18,086 nucleotides of DNA from Wenyingzhuangia sp039768865 (GTDB lineage: Bacteria > Bacteroidota > Bacteroidia > Flavobacteriales > Flavobacteriaceae), in assembly GCF_039768865.1 (NCBI RefSeq), contig NZ_JBDMZQ010000061.1; one strand, written 5' to 3'. Every line of letters begins with the position of its first letter. The first letter of the stretch is position 1. Shown here piece after piece: positions 6,936 through 15,794 of the stretch. A program made the translations under genes and the position numbers. The notes below the pieces were generated by a model. It was given only the letters and a program-made list of their open reading frames with translations. It did not search any database and had not been told where the DNA came from.

Positions 6936-8534
6936 ATGGATAGTTTTCAAATACCATATAAGAAGACCAATTATTTTTCTAAAATGATCCTTGATTATTT
7001 AGAAGAAAAGAAAAGTGTGCAGTCTTTTTATCATCGTTTTCCATCCCTAGATAATTTTTCGGCTCAAATAGAAGAAAAAACTGAGGGTTTTCCATTTGAA
7101 AATAGAAAAGTGTTGGTCGATGCCTTAACCCATCAGTACAAAAATACATCTACAGGTGAGTTGACTCAACAACACCTAGACAAACTTCTTTTGCCCAATA
7201 CATTTACCATTACAACAGGTCACCAACTGAATTTGTTTTCTGGACCTATATATTTTTTGTATAAAATCGTATCGGTTATCAATTTGTGCAAAGAGTTACA
7301 AGAGAAGTACCCCAATCAAAACTTTGTACCTATATATTGGATGGCCTCAGAAGATCACGATCTTGAGGAAATCCAATATTTTAATTTTAAGAATAAAAAA
7401 ATTTTTTGGGAAAAAGAGTCTGGTGGGGCTGTTGGAAAAATGTCCACTGATGGACTTGAAGATGTTTATCAAAAGTTTTCTGCTCTATTGAATACCGGAG
7501 TTCAAGCACAAGAATTGAGAGATTTGTTTAAGAAATCTTACGTTGCGCATACAAACTTAGCAGATGCCACTCGCTATTTGGTGAATGCATTATTTGGAAC
7601 CTATGGATTGGTTGTGCTTGATGGTGATGATCAACAATTAAAAAACCTATTCAAGCCTTATGCGCTAAAAGAGTTGAAGGAGCAAGTAAGTCATAAAGAA
7701 GTAACAAAGACAGGTGAACATTTGAGAGCTCAATCCTATCCACAACAGGTTCACCCGAGAGAAATTAATCTTTTTTATTCTGGTCACAATTTTAGAGAGA
7801 GAATCATAAAAACAAATGAGGGATATAAGGTTCAGAACAGAGCCCTTAGTTTTTCATCTCCAGAAAATATTTTTGAACATTTAGAAAATAGTAATGATAC
7901 TGTTTCTGGGAATGCGTTACTGAGGCCTTTATATCAAGAAGTCATTTTACCCAACCTTTGCTATGTTGGAGGGGGAGGCGAGTTGTCATATTGGATGCAG
8001 TTAAAATCAACATTTAAAGCTTTTGAGGTTCCTTTTCCCATGTTGTTGCTCCGTAATTCGGCACTATTGATTACCGAAAAGCAACATAAAAAACTAAATA
8101 AATTAGAAGTTAGTGTGGAAGATTTGTTTTTGTCTCAAAACCAACTGATTGTAGAAAAAGTGAAAGAGAAATCGGATATTCATTTTGATTTTAATGCCAA
8201 ACGCAAACAATTGAAGGAAAGTTTTAAAAGCCTGGAGCAAATTGCTTTACAAACGGATCCCTCTTTTATGGGAGCGATAAAAGCTCAAGAAAAAAAACAA
8301 TTGAAAGGGTTAGATCATTTAGAAAAACGATTGTTAAAGGCAGAAAAGAAAAAGATGTATGATTTGGTTACCCGCATAGAAATCATTCAAAATGATTTGT
8401 TCCCAAACCAATCTTTAGAGGAAAGGTATCGTAATTTTTCAGAATATTACGAATACTATGGGAAAGACTTGTTGTCTACTTTATTCAAAACCCTGAACCC
8501 TTTGGCTTTAGAATTTACAGTGATTATTGATTAA
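6936..8534 (+). CDS. bshC: Bacillithiol biosynthesis cysteine-adding enzyme BshC
   Basis: Putative final enzyme of bacillithiol synthesis, joining cysteine to glucosaminyl-malate (GlcN-Mal) to give the low-molecular-weight thiol that replaces glutathione in many Bacteroidota and Firmicutes. At 532 aa the length is typical of the family. Diagnostic motifs are TTGHQLNLFSGPIYFLYK (about 93-110), YWMASEDHDLEEI (about 134-146), LRPLYQEVILPNLCYVGGGGE in the middle, and a long C-terminal coiled-coil stretch (about 400-490). The ATG at 6936 lies 41 bases after the DUF6952-like gene on the same strand, so it likely belongs to the same operon as the thioredoxin-like gene. bshA and bshB are not in the window. 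Confidence 0.95.
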   Translation: MDSFQIPYKKTNYFSKMILDYLEEKKSVQSFYHRFPSLDNFSAQIEEKTEGFPFENRKVLVDALTHQYKNTSTGELTQQHLDKLLLPNTFTITTGHQLNLFSGPIYFLYKIVSVINLCKELQEKYPNQNFVPIYWMASEDHDLEEIQYFNFKNKKIFWEKESGGAVGKMSTDGLEDVYQKFSALLNTGVQAQELRDLFKKSYVAHTNLADATRYLVNALFGTYGLVVLDGDDQQLKNLFKPYALKELKEQVSHKEVTKTGEHLRAQSYPQQVHPREINLFYSGHNFRERIIKTNEGYKVQNRALSFSSPENIFEHLENSNDTVSGNALLRPLYQEVILPNLCYVGGGGELSYWMQLKSTFKAFEVPFPMLLLRNSALLITEKQHKKLNKLEVSVEDLFLSQNQLIVEKVKEKSDIHFDFNAKRKQLKESFKSLEQIALQTDPSFMGAIKAQEKKQLKGLDHLEKRLLKAEKKKMYDLVTRIEIIQNDLFPNQSLEERYRNFSEYYEYYGKDLLSTLFKTLNPLALEFTVIID

Positions 8535-8541
8535 ATGAGGA

Positions 8542-8565
8542 ATGCTGTGTGATAAAGAACAGCAT
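8542..8565. repeat. Short inverted repeat between convergent genes
   Basis: ATGCTGT (8542-8548) and ACAGCAT (8559-8565) form a 7-bp stem between the convergent bshC and PL6 genes. There is no T tract on either side, so it is at most a weak or factor-dependent terminator. Confidence 0.3.
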
Positions 8566-8601
8566 AGCTAATAAGTGGTTTGCTCGCGATCGATGATGAC
8601 T

Positions 8602-10314
8602 TTAGTCTACAACAAATTTAACTGTTCCAATATTTTTTAATTTTATGGCATAGATCCCTTGATGTAGATTTGTGATGTCTATTGTAGTGGTTTGTTTATT
8701 GACTTCCTCAATTTTCTGTACTTTCTTACCTTCCAAGGTAAATATTTCAATGGTTTTTATAGGGGTGGTCATAGATGAAATATTTAATCGCTTCGGATCC
8801 AGAGGAGCGGAATAGATCTTAATATTCTTGTTTTTTGATGGATTGGATTTTAGACTTAAAGTATTTTGGTTAGTTGCACCAAAACCTACACTCACACCTA
8901 CATCTGCAGCGGTGTAGGGTAGGTGACTACCACTAGAACCGTACTCTTCTGCACCTGCATCGAAATGGGTATTACTCAGCCCTTTCACGATATCATACTC
9001 TAAAAATGAGTAGCGACCAATTCCTGCGTCAACAGGACTACTTTCGCTGGTCAAGCGGTGGAAATTACCATCATCAATCAGTTCATTTTCTGCTAAGTTT
9101 GTTATATTTCCCTCAGAAATAGAATTGCCACTGGGTGCTGTAGTTACCTCATAGCTTTCAATACTAGCATTGTATACGATGTTGTTAGCGACAACTAAGT
9201 TTACGGGTTCTTGATCGTTACCCCCTTTTTTTGTTCCGATTCTCAGGGCATAATCACAGTTTACAAGGGTGTTATTAATTATTTGTGTGTTTTTTACTTG
9301 AAAGTATTCGTTAAGAGGAGAATTTAGTACTCCATTCATCACATTTATTCCACCGGTGAGATTGGACCCAGAACCACTGGGTTTTCTGTAGTTAGTCCCT
9401 TCTATATAGTTGTTGTATACCTTGTGTCCTTCACCGATAACACGGACCCCACCAGTGAAGAAATTGTTTTCAGCAAAGAAAAAATTTCCATAAACTTCAC
9501 AATTGTTGCCATGCCTCAAAGTCAAACATCCTCCATAGTCTCTAAAGGTGTTGTGGTAATATTTGTTGTGACCAGATTTGTTAGAAATAACCTCGATTTC
9601 TCCAAAATAGTTGTAAAAATAGTTTTCATAAACTTCAGAAAAAGAATCTGAAAGAGAAGTTGAACTAACTCCAATTCTGATAGCATCTTGATCGTTGTCA
9701 TCGTTGATGCCATTGATGGGCGTCCTATCTGCAAAATAATTATGGTGAATTTTTAAATAGTCGGCTTCAGATAAAATTCTATTATCATTGATAATACTAC
9801 CAATTCCATATTTACCGACAAATGAATTATAAGCAATTTCGTTGTGTTTGCCATCAATGATATAAACCCATTTAAATTTCATTGTTTTTTGGGTTTCTGT
9901 ACCGTTATAGTGATCAATTTTATTGTTGATTACTTTGCAATGATCACACTTGTTGAGTTCAAAGATGGGTTCAATTGTAACGCCATTGTTTACTAAATTT
10001 TCAGGGTTTTTGAACACCAATCCCGATAAGGTAAGGTACGAACCACTTATTTTTACCCTTGAGTTACCAGTCATCCAAACGGATCCTGGATTTTGAGCAC
10101 CGATCTTTATGGGTTGGTTGGCAGTACCATTATTAGAAATGTTTATAAAAGTATCGTTCCATATTCCATCAGTTAGTTCTATTGTTGTTCCAGGGACTGC
10201 GTTTGCAATGGCATTCTCTAATTCCATTGCGTTAGAAACTACTTGAGCAAAACCAAGCGTATTAGCCATAATAAGAAACAGGATAGTTTTACAAAATAAG
10301 TATGTAGGTTTCAT
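8602..10314 (-). CDS. Secreted polysaccharide lyase family 6 (alginate lyase-like) with T9SS sorting domain
   Basis: Likely cleaves alginate, or another uronate polymer, by beta-elimination. I start it at the ATG at 10312-10314 (570 aa, MKPTYLFCK...). A TTG 24 bases upstream is in frame but would lie before the predicted transcription start. A signal peptide ends near GFAQ. The body is a right-handed parallel beta-helix with repeated turns such as YNNYIEG and NNTLVN. ISNKSGH and LTLRHGNN hold a Lys and an Arg 21 residues apart (K246 and R267 in this numbering), as in the catalytic Lys/Arg pair of characterised PL6 enzymes. The last 75 or so residues (IEIFTLEGKKV ... GIYAIKLKN) are a type A T9SS C-terminal sorting domain, so the enzyme should be secreted or surface-anchored. 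Chondroitinase B activity is the main alternative. Confidence 0.9.
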   Translation of the reverse strand: MKPTYLFCKTILFLIMANTLGFAQVVSNAMELENAIANAVPGTTIELTDGIWNDTFINISNNGTANQPIKIGAQNPGSVWMTGNSRVKISGSYLTLSGLVFKNPENLVNNGVTIEPIFELNKCDHCKVINNKIDHYNGTETQKTMKFKWVYIIDGKHNEIAYNSFVGKYGIGSIINDNRILSEADYLKIHHNYFADRTPINGINDDNDQDAIRIGVSSTSLSDSFSEVYENYFYNYFGEIEVISNKSGHNKYYHNTFRDYGGCLTLRHGNNCEVYGNFFFAENNFFTGGVRVIGEGHKVYNNYIEGTNYRKPSGSGSNLTGGINVMNGVLNSPLNEYFQVKNTQIINNTLVNCDYALRIGTKKGGNDQEPVNLVVANNIVYNASIESYEVTTAPSGNSISEGNITNLAENELIDDGNFHRLTSESSPVDAGIGRYSFLEYDIVKGLSNTHFDAGAEEYGSSGSHLPYTAADVGVSVGFGATNQNTLSLKSNPSKNKNIKIYSAPLDPKRLNISSMTTPIKTIEIFTLEGKKVQKIEEVNKQTTTIDITNLHQGIYAIKLKNIGTVKFVVD

Positions 10315-10335
10315 AAATTTAAAATGTATATCCAA

Positions 10336-10343
10336 CAAATATA
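10336..10343 (-). promoter_or_regulatory. -7 element of the PL6 gene
   Basis: TATATTTG on the minus strand matches TAnnTTTG exactly, 21 bases before the preferred ATG. No TTG is present at the usual -33 distance, which may mean that an activator is needed. Confidence 0.45.
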
Positions 10344-10429
10344 GGTAATGTATTGTTTACATACTTTGCTTCTTGTTCTAATGAATTTTTATGTGAGATA
10401 TAGATAGAGTGTAGTATTTTAAACTAGAA

Positions 10430-10460
10430 AAGTGCTAATCTTTTATCAAGATTAACACTT
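10430..10460 (-). terminator. Probable terminator of the sugar transporter transcript
   Basis: A 13-bp stem (10430-10442 with 10448-10460) has a five-base loop. Its one imperfect pair is a G-U on the minus strand but a C-A mismatch on the plus strand, so it is built for minus-strand RNA. The following T run is short. The rest of the gap between the PL6 gene and the transporter (10339-10655) is AT-rich and shows no gene. Confidence 0.5.
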
Positions 10461-10655
10461 TAAAACTTCTATTTCTCTTTCATAGCTATTAAACTATATT
10501 TAACAACTTGTGTAAAAATATAATAAAATATTAAGTAAAATGTATTTTTTATGAAAATATTTAAAAAATAAATAAAATCAATGGGGTGTATACCATCAAA
10601 ACATAGCTTAGGCAAGTGAAATGTATTTGGTGAATAAGTAAGGTGTAGATGGGAT

Positions 10656-11972
10656 TTATTTGTTCTTTAGATTCGTTTTATGCCCTGCTATTGCATAGTA
10701 TAAAATAAAAGTGTAGCAGGGTATTAATATCCAATACCCTTTTGTTGATGCAGTTGCGGTTGCAAGAAGATGATTCATTCCTTCAGAAATCAATATCAAT
10801 TTATATTGGTCCACTAGGCTTCCATATAAAGGAGGAATTATAGCACCCCCAGATATTGACATGATCAACAAAGCAGAAGCAGTTTTAGTAAATTTACCCA
10901 ATCCTTGAAGTGCCAATGGCCAAATGGCTGGCCAAACAAGTGCGTTAGCAATCCCAAGAGCAGCGACAAACAATACAGATGTGAATCCACTCGTAAAAAG
11001 AATACAGATAGAAAAAAGGATGCCCAAAAGTGCGCTTAGTCTTAAGGCTTTAGTTTGGCTTAAATATTTAGGAATAAGCACAACTCCAATAGCATATGTA
11101 GCTACCATGGCCATTAGGGTGAATGTTGTAAAGAATTTAGAATCTCCAGCAGGAATCCCCAAGGAAATACCATATGCAATAATGGTATCGCCAGCGATAA
11201 CTTCGACTCCTACGTATAAAAATAAACTTATTACCCCAAGCCATAGGTGATGAAATTGAAAAATATTTGTTTTTGAGGTTTTTCCTACTGCTAAGTTTTC
11301 ATTAAAATTTGCCTCTACATTTGGCAATGGAGCTTTTCTAATGAGTATTCCTAAAATAAAAAGAATCATTGCCATTACAAGGTATGGAGCAACCACACTT
11401 TCTGCCATATCGTTTAAGAGTGCAGATTTTTTAATATGATCTACATGAACAAGTTGTTGTTGCATTTCGTCTATTCCATTCAATAATAAAGCTCCAAAAA
11501 TAATAGAACCCAAAGCACCCGCAACTTTATTTGCAATCCCCATGATAGAAATTCGTTTTGCCGCGCTTTCCAAAGGTCCTAAGATGGTTATGTAAGGATT
11601 TGATGCTGTCTGTAAAATTGTCATCCCTGCACCTTGAATAAAAATTCCAATCAAAAACATCCAATATGTTCTTTGTTCAGCGGCAGGTATAAAAACCAGT
11701 GCGCCGAGCCCCATAATGAATAAACCGAGCGACATCCCCTTTTTATAACCTATTTTATTGAGTAGGAAAGAAGAAGGAATTGCCATTACAACGAATGAAA
11801 TATAGGAAGCAGAAGCCACGAATAGAGATTGAGCAGAGGTCAATTCGTTAATAGCTTTCATAAAAGGGATTAAGGCCCCATTGATCCATGTGACAAATCC
11901 GAAGATAAAGAATAGCCCAGCAATAATTATAATGGGAATGATATGCTGATTTTTATTTTGTGCTGTTGACAT
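10656..11972 (-). CDS. Sugar MFS transporter (FHS glucose/galactose/fucose:H+ symporter type)
   Basis: An inner-membrane major facilitator permease of 438 aa from the ATG at 11970-11972. A longer frame opens at 12083, but its extra 37 residues (basic and Tyr-rich) would overlap the csp terminator and do not look like family sequence. About 12 hydrophobic helices are visible. GFVTWINGALIPFMKA in TM1 and GAGMTILQTASNPYITILGP are characteristic of the FHS (FucP/GluP) family. Substrates of the family are hexoses and deoxysugars. Beside a PL6 lyase it may import a monosaccharide released from alginate, which is inference from position only. A hairpin about 200 bases downstream may end its transcript before the PL6 promoter, so the two genes can be regulated separately. 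Confidence 0.9.
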   Translation of the reverse strand: MSTAQNKNQHIIPIIIIAGLFFIFGFVTWINGALIPFMKAINELTSAQSLFVASASYISFVVMAIPSSFLLNKIGYKKGMSLGLFIMGLGALVFIPAAEQRTYWMFLIGIFIQGAGMTILQTASNPYITILGPLESAAKRISIMGIANKVAGALGSIIFGALLLNGIDEMQQQLVHVDHIKKSALLNDMAESVVAPYLVMAMILFILGILIRKAPLPNVEANFNENLAVGKTSKTNIFQFHHLWLGVISLFLYVGVEVIAGDTIIAYGISLGIPAGDSKFFTTFTLMAMVATYAIGVVLIPKYLSQTKALRLSALLGILFSICILFTSGFTSVLFVAALGIANALVWPAIWPLALQGLGKFTKTASALLIMSISGGAIIPPLYGSLVDQYKLILISEGMNHLLATATASTKGYWILIPCYTFILYYAIAGHKTNLKNK

Positions 11973-12069
11973 AGCTAAGATCTTTGTACGTTTTAGGTTT
12001 AAATATAAATATAAGTACTTAGAATGATTTGATTTTCTTTTAAAACTTATCTTAAAAATAGTGCATAAA

Positions 12070-12100
12070 AAAAAGCCTATCATTTATTGATAGGCTTTTT
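12070..12100 (-). terminator. Terminator of the cold-shock gene
   Basis: A perfect 13-bp inverted repeat (12070-12082 with 12088-12100) with the loop TTTAT is followed by a long T tract on the minus strand. It lies 27 bases past the csp stop codon. Confidence 0.88.
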
Positions 12101-12126
12101 CTAAACTTTATAGTAAAGGAATCAAA

Positions 12127-12318
12127 TTAGATAACTTGTACGTTTACTGCGTTTAATCCTTTACGTCCTTCTTCAACTTCAAAAGATACTTTGTCTCCTT
12201 CGGTGATTTCATCAGTTAAACCATTGATGTGTACAAACACATCTTTTCCTCCATCTTCTGGAGTAATAAATCCGTATCCTTTTGAATCGTTGAAAAACTT
12301 TACTGTTCCGTTACTCAT
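12127..12318 (-). CDS. Cold-shock domain protein (CspA family)
   Basis: A 63-residue single cold-shock domain that binds single-stranded RNA or DNA and melts RNA structure. RNP1 is KGYGFI (13-18) and RNP2 is VFVHI (27-31). The start GTVKFFND and the ending GLNAVNVQVI complete the OB fold. The ATG at 12316-12318 is fixed by the conserved N-terminus. A strong terminator follows. Csp genes often have long regulatory leaders; here 223 bases separate it from the next gene, AT-rich and with only a weak -7-like TAATTTAG (12355-12362, minus strand). Confidence 0.96.
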   Translation of the reverse strand: MSNGTVKFFNDSKGYGFITPEDGGKDVFVHINGLTDEITEGDKVSFEVEEGRKGLNAVNVQVI

Positions 12319-12541
12319 AATAATAAATTGTATATTTTAAAGCCGCAAGGTAGTCTAAATTAGTTTACATCTACTATAAAATGAATTTTATTTTTAAATA
12401 CAATCATCTGTTAATCAGTTGTTTGTTTTAAAGGGTGTATTTATTTTTTTTTCACCTCATCATCTCTAAAGTTTTCGATGATAGATAGCCGATTCAGAGT
12501 TTGGTTTGTCGAGTGTTGTTTGGAAGAGATTTCCTGTTTTC

Positions 12542-13264
12542 TTATTTGTTTTTTACGTAAATCAGTTTGTGTCTGCTTTTGGGGGTTTCTCTTTGTTCTA
12601 TTTCAAATTCGTCAATAGCATTCATCATCGGAGTTAATTTCTCGAAACCATAGTTTCGGGCATCAAAGCTAGGACGTTTTTTTTGTAGCAAGCTTCCTAC
12701 ATCTCCCAAAAAAGCCCAGCCATCATCATCAGAAACATCAGAGATGGTGGCTTTGATCAGTTTGATGATTTTAGGATTGATATGATCAATATTGTCTTTG
12801 TCAGCAGATTTTTTACTGTCTTTTTTGTCTTGTATTTTTCTAAGCACCTCTATGTATATGAATTTATCACAGGCTACAATAAAGGGCGTCGGTGTTTTTT
12901 TTTCTCCAATCCCAATCACTTGCATTCCAGCTTCTCTCAGTCTTGTCGCTAGTTTGGTGAAATCACTATCACTGGAAACCAAACAAAATCCTTGAACTTT
13001 TTCTGAATACAAGATATCCATTGCATCAATTATCATGGCAGAATCTGTCGCGTTTTTACCTGAAGTATAAGCATATTGTTGTATCGGAGTGATGGCGTTT
13101 TCTAAGAGTAAATCTTTCCATTTGCCAAGATGTGGTTTGGTCCAATCTCCATAAATTCGTTTGAGGGTTGGGTTTCCGTACTTGGCTATTTCTTCCATCA
13201 TTTCTTTGACTGGGGATGATGGAATATTATCTCCGTCTATTAATACAGCTAAATTATTGTTCAT
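12542..13264 (-). CDS. NYN-domain putative ribonuclease with C-terminal OST-HTH/LOTUS domain
   Basis: A 240-residue cytoplasmic protein. The NYN (PIN-like) domain covers about 5-140. Acidic metal-binding residues are in VLIDGDN (D10, D12), KNATDSAMIIDAMD (D74 and others) and VSSDSDF (D99, D101). A charged Lys/Asp linker at 145-160 joins it to an OST-HTH/LOTUS domain at about 163-238 (ISDVSDDDGWAFLGDVGSLL ... FDARNYGFEKL). This architecture matches bacterial LabA/MARF1-type proteins, which are predicted RNA nucleases guided by the LOTUS RNA-binding module. The target is unknown. The ATG at 13262-13264 is supported by the conserved N-terminal strand. A -7-like TATATTTC lies at 13285-13292 on the minus strand. 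No clear terminator follows. Confidence 0.9.
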   Translation of the reverse strand: MNNNLAVLIDGDNIPSSPVKEMMEEIAKYGNPTLKRIYGDWTKPHLGKWKDLLLENAITPIQQYAYTSGKNATDSAMIIDAMDILYSEKVQGFCLVSSDSDFTKLATRLREAGMQVIGIGEKKTPTPFIVACDKFIYIEVLRKIQDKKDSKKSADKDNIDHINPKIIKLIKATISDVSDDDGWAFLGDVGSLLQKKRPSFDARNYGFEKLTPMMNAIDEFEIEQRETPKSRHKLIYVKNK

Positions 13265-13319
13265 GGTGTGTATTGTTATGTTTAGAAATATACGGTTATT
13301 TAAGTTCTAAAAAAAGGTT

Positions 13320-15788
13320 TCAGAACTGCATTCCGATTTTGAAATTTAAAATCCTACCTGACAAAACATTTGAGACACCATTATACTGATTCTTGTCAAC
13401 ATCATATATCCATGTATTGGTTGTGGTGTTGTTGATGTCAAACATATTGAAAAGTTCAAGTCCGATATCAAGTTCTTTGAAAGTGCTTAAAAAGCCTGAT
13501 TCGTATTGTTTGTTTTTATCAACGATAATGTATGACGCACCTAGGTCTGCTCTTCTGTAAGGTCTTAGGCGGGTTTGAAAAAGATATCGATCTACTCCTG
13601 TGCTTTGATCTGCTCTTGCGTTTATCGGAGATCCTCCGGGTAAACTACTGTTTAATACCAAGTTTAAAAATACCTTAAAGTTTGGGTTACTGGGTACATA
13701 ATCTTGAAATAAGATTGCAAGTTTAAAACGTTGATCAGTCGGTCTAGGGATATACCCTCTTTTGTTGGTGTTTTCCTCTGTTTTAAGTAAACCTAGACTC
13801 ACCCAGCTCTCTTTACCAGGCACAAACTCACCACTTAATTTTACATCAAGACCCGTAGCATAAGCTTCTGTATTGTTGTTTGCATCATATCTAATCCTAA
13901 CATTGTCCAGTGCGTAAGCATTGATGTGGTTTAATTGTTTGAAATACAATTCAGAAGTCATTTTAAAAGGACGTTTCCACAGTTTAAAGCTGTACTCGTT
14001 GGAAAACACAAAGTGAATAGATTCTTGAGCTTTTATATTGTTTAGAATTTCTCCGTTTACGTCCCTGAGTTCTTTGTAGGAGGGAGGTTGATGATAAAAA
14101 CCGGAAGACCACCTAAATACCATGTCGGTGTGGTCCCAATCAGGTTTTAAAGAAAGTCTAAATCTTGGACTTATTGTTTGTTGTACCTGAGAAGTTGTTG
14201 GAGTTAAATTGTTTGTAATTTTCCAAACGTGAGTTCTAATACCCGCATGGTGCCAAAGGGTGTGGTCACCGATATACCATTTTTTATTCCATTGAAAATA
14301 TCCCGATACTCTATTGATGGTAACATCGTTTTGAGCTTTTACTTGGTAATATAAATTGATGTCAGAGGTATAGGGTTGATAAGGTTGATTGTAGAAATCA
14401 CCTAGCTCAGGAGCTCTCAAAGTAAGCCCGTTATCATCAATAGATTTCCATTCGTTCACACGATCTCTTATGTTTTCTTTTTGAAATTTTAGACCTGCTT
14501 CAAAGTGGTGATTATTTCTTTTATGCTTTAGAGATATTTTAGCATTTTGTATCAGAATATCTAAATCATTCCTTGCGTGGTCAAGTTGAGAACCTACTCC
14601 ATTGGTAAACAATCGTTCGCCGTTTAAAGGGTCTACCTCTACCATGGCATAAGCGCCAAAGATATCATAGTACTCTTGTTCTTGTGTATTAAAAGCTGAA
14701 GCAGTGATTTCTAATTTGGTGTCTTTATCAAAATTGTGTTTAAAGGTTAGTGCTCCAAAATAAGTCTTGAAATCATCTTGTTCGTTACCTTCATAGAAAA
14801 CAACCAGTTCTCTGGGTTTAAATAAACCACCAAATTTTGTTACTCTAGAAATGGGGGTAAAGTTGTAGTTGTTGATGGCTATATTTCCTAAAAAGTCAAA
14901 CCTGCTGTTTTTATTGAGTTGATATGACATGTAGGATTGGATGTCAACAAAAATGGGTTTAAAATTTGTTTCAGTGTCTTTACTGTTTACGAGTAGTTGA
15001 TTGTTACGGTATCTAGCACCGATAAGTGTTGATAGTTTTTTGTTTAAAAACAAATTTTCATAGGTGTAGCTTGCACCTAACAAATTAACATGGAGTGTAG
15101 ATTGTTGTTTGGTCGGCCTTTTGTAGTGAATGTTTAATACGGAAGATAGTCGATCGCCAAATTTAGCTTCAAACCCCCCAGCAGAGAAGTTGATGTTTTC
15201 TGTCATATCAGAGTTCAAAAAGCTGAGTCCTTCTTGCTGTCCTGATCGGATTAAAAAAGGTCTATAAATTTCCACACCATTCACATAGACTAGGTTTTCA
15301 TCAAAACTTCCTCCACGAACGCTGTATTGCGTGCTCAATTCATTACTGTTGTTTACCCCAGGTTGTGTCATCAACAGGTTTTCTATACCAGCGTTTGCCC
15401 CAGGGATTCTTTTAAACTTAGCAGCCTTAAGTTTTACTATTCCCCTTTGTGCATTTTCATAGCTTTTGATGGTAACTTCTTCAATGTCCTGAGATTGGTT
15501 ATTTAAGACTGGAAAATATTTTATGGTTTTGTTTTTGTAACCCTTAAAATTTTTGATGAGGGTTTTGTACCCTAAATGCGAAAATTTAATTGTTGTTTTT
15601 TGATTTATAGGTATTTCGATATTGTAAGCTCCATTTTCATCGGTTATAACTCCTTTGTCATGATAGGTGATATTCACGCCAACAACAGGTTCTTTCGCCT
15701 GGTTTGTGACGATACCCGAAACAAATCCTGTTTGAGAAAACAGGGTGAAACTACAGAAGCAACAAAGTGTAATTAGTAATGTTTTCAA
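13320..15788 (-). CDS. TonB-dependent outer-membrane receptor with carboxypeptidase-regulatory-like domain
   Basis: An outer-membrane beta-barrel importer of 822 aa, powered by TonB/ExbBD. A signal peptide (MKTLLITLCC... to FSQ, 19 residues) is followed by a CarboxypepD_reg-like domain (about 22-98: GIVTNQAKEPVVGVNI, GVITDENGAYNI), a plug domain (about 112-225: LLMTQPGVNN, QYSVRGGSFDENLVYVNGVEI) and a 22-strand-type barrel ending in KIGMQF, with the terminal Phe usual for barrel proteins. The start codon is TTG (15788-15786): an in-frame stop lies three codons upstream and no ATG occurs before residue 140. There is no SusD partner, so it is not a classic SusC. It lies six bases after the M23 peptidase gene and must share its mRNA. 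Its substrate cannot be told from sequence. Confidence 0.93.
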   Translation of the reverse strand: MKTLLITLCCFCSFTLFSQTGFVSGIVTNQAKEPVVGVNITYHDKGVITDENGAYNIEIPINQKTTIKFSHLGYKTLIKNFKGYKNKTIKYFPVLNNQSQDIEEVTIKSYENAQRGIVKLKAAKFKRIPGANAGIENLLMTQPGVNNSNELSTQYSVRGGSFDENLVYVNGVEIYRPFLIRSGQQEGLSFLNSDMTENINFSAGGFEAKFGDRLSSVLNIHYKRPTKQQSTLHVNLLGASYTYENLFLNKKLSTLIGARYRNNQLLVNSKDTETNFKPIFVDIQSYMSYQLNKNSRFDFLGNIAINNYNFTPISRVTKFGGLFKPRELVVFYEGNEQDDFKTYFGALTFKHNFDKDTKLEITASAFNTQEQEYYDIFGAYAMVEVDPLNGERLFTNGVGSQLDHARNDLDILIQNAKISLKHKRNNHHFEAGLKFQKENIRDRVNEWKSIDDNGLTLRAPELGDFYNQPYQPYTSDINLYYQVKAQNDVTINRVSGYFQWNKKWYIGDHTLWHHAGIRTHVWKITNNLTPTTSQVQQTISPRFRLSLKPDWDHTDMVFRWSSGFYHQPPSYKELRDVNGEILNNIKAQESIHFVFSNEYSFKLWKRPFKMTSELYFKQLNHINAYALDNVRIRYDANNNTEAYATGLDVKLSGEFVPGKESWVSLGLLKTEENTNKRGYIPRPTDQRFKLAILFQDYVPSNPNFKVFLNLVLNSSLPGGSPINARADQSTGVDRYLFQTRLRPYRRADLGASYIIVDKNKQYESGFLSTFKELDIGLELFNMFDINNTTTNTWIYDVDKNQYNGVSNVLSGRILNFKIGMQF

Positions 15789-15794
15789 GGTTTT

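Noticed and set aside
8542..8565. Strong terminator between bshC and the PL6 gene
   Set aside because: The inverted repeat is only 7 bp and has no T tract, so it is listed only as a short repeat of low confidence.
9424..9734. Open frames of 70-75 codons in other frames within the PL6 gene
   Set aside because: They overlap the beta-helix coding region, which has conserved catalytic residues, and show no features of their own.
10315..10338. Upstream TTG start for the PL6 lyase
   Set aside because: It adds eight residues before a good signal peptide and lies upstream of the expected transcription start of the TATATTTG element. The ATG at 10314 is better.
10339..10655. Hidden small gene or RNA in the 317-base gap between the transporter and PL6 genes
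   Set aside because: Apart from one terminator-like hairpin and the PL6 -7 element, the region is AT-rich with many stops, and no conserved RNA fold could be recognised.
11973..12083. Longer N-terminus for the sugar transporter from the ATG at 12083
   Set aside because: It would start inside the csp terminator hairpin and add 37 residues unlike other FHS transporters. The ATG at 11970-11972 gives a normal N-terminus.
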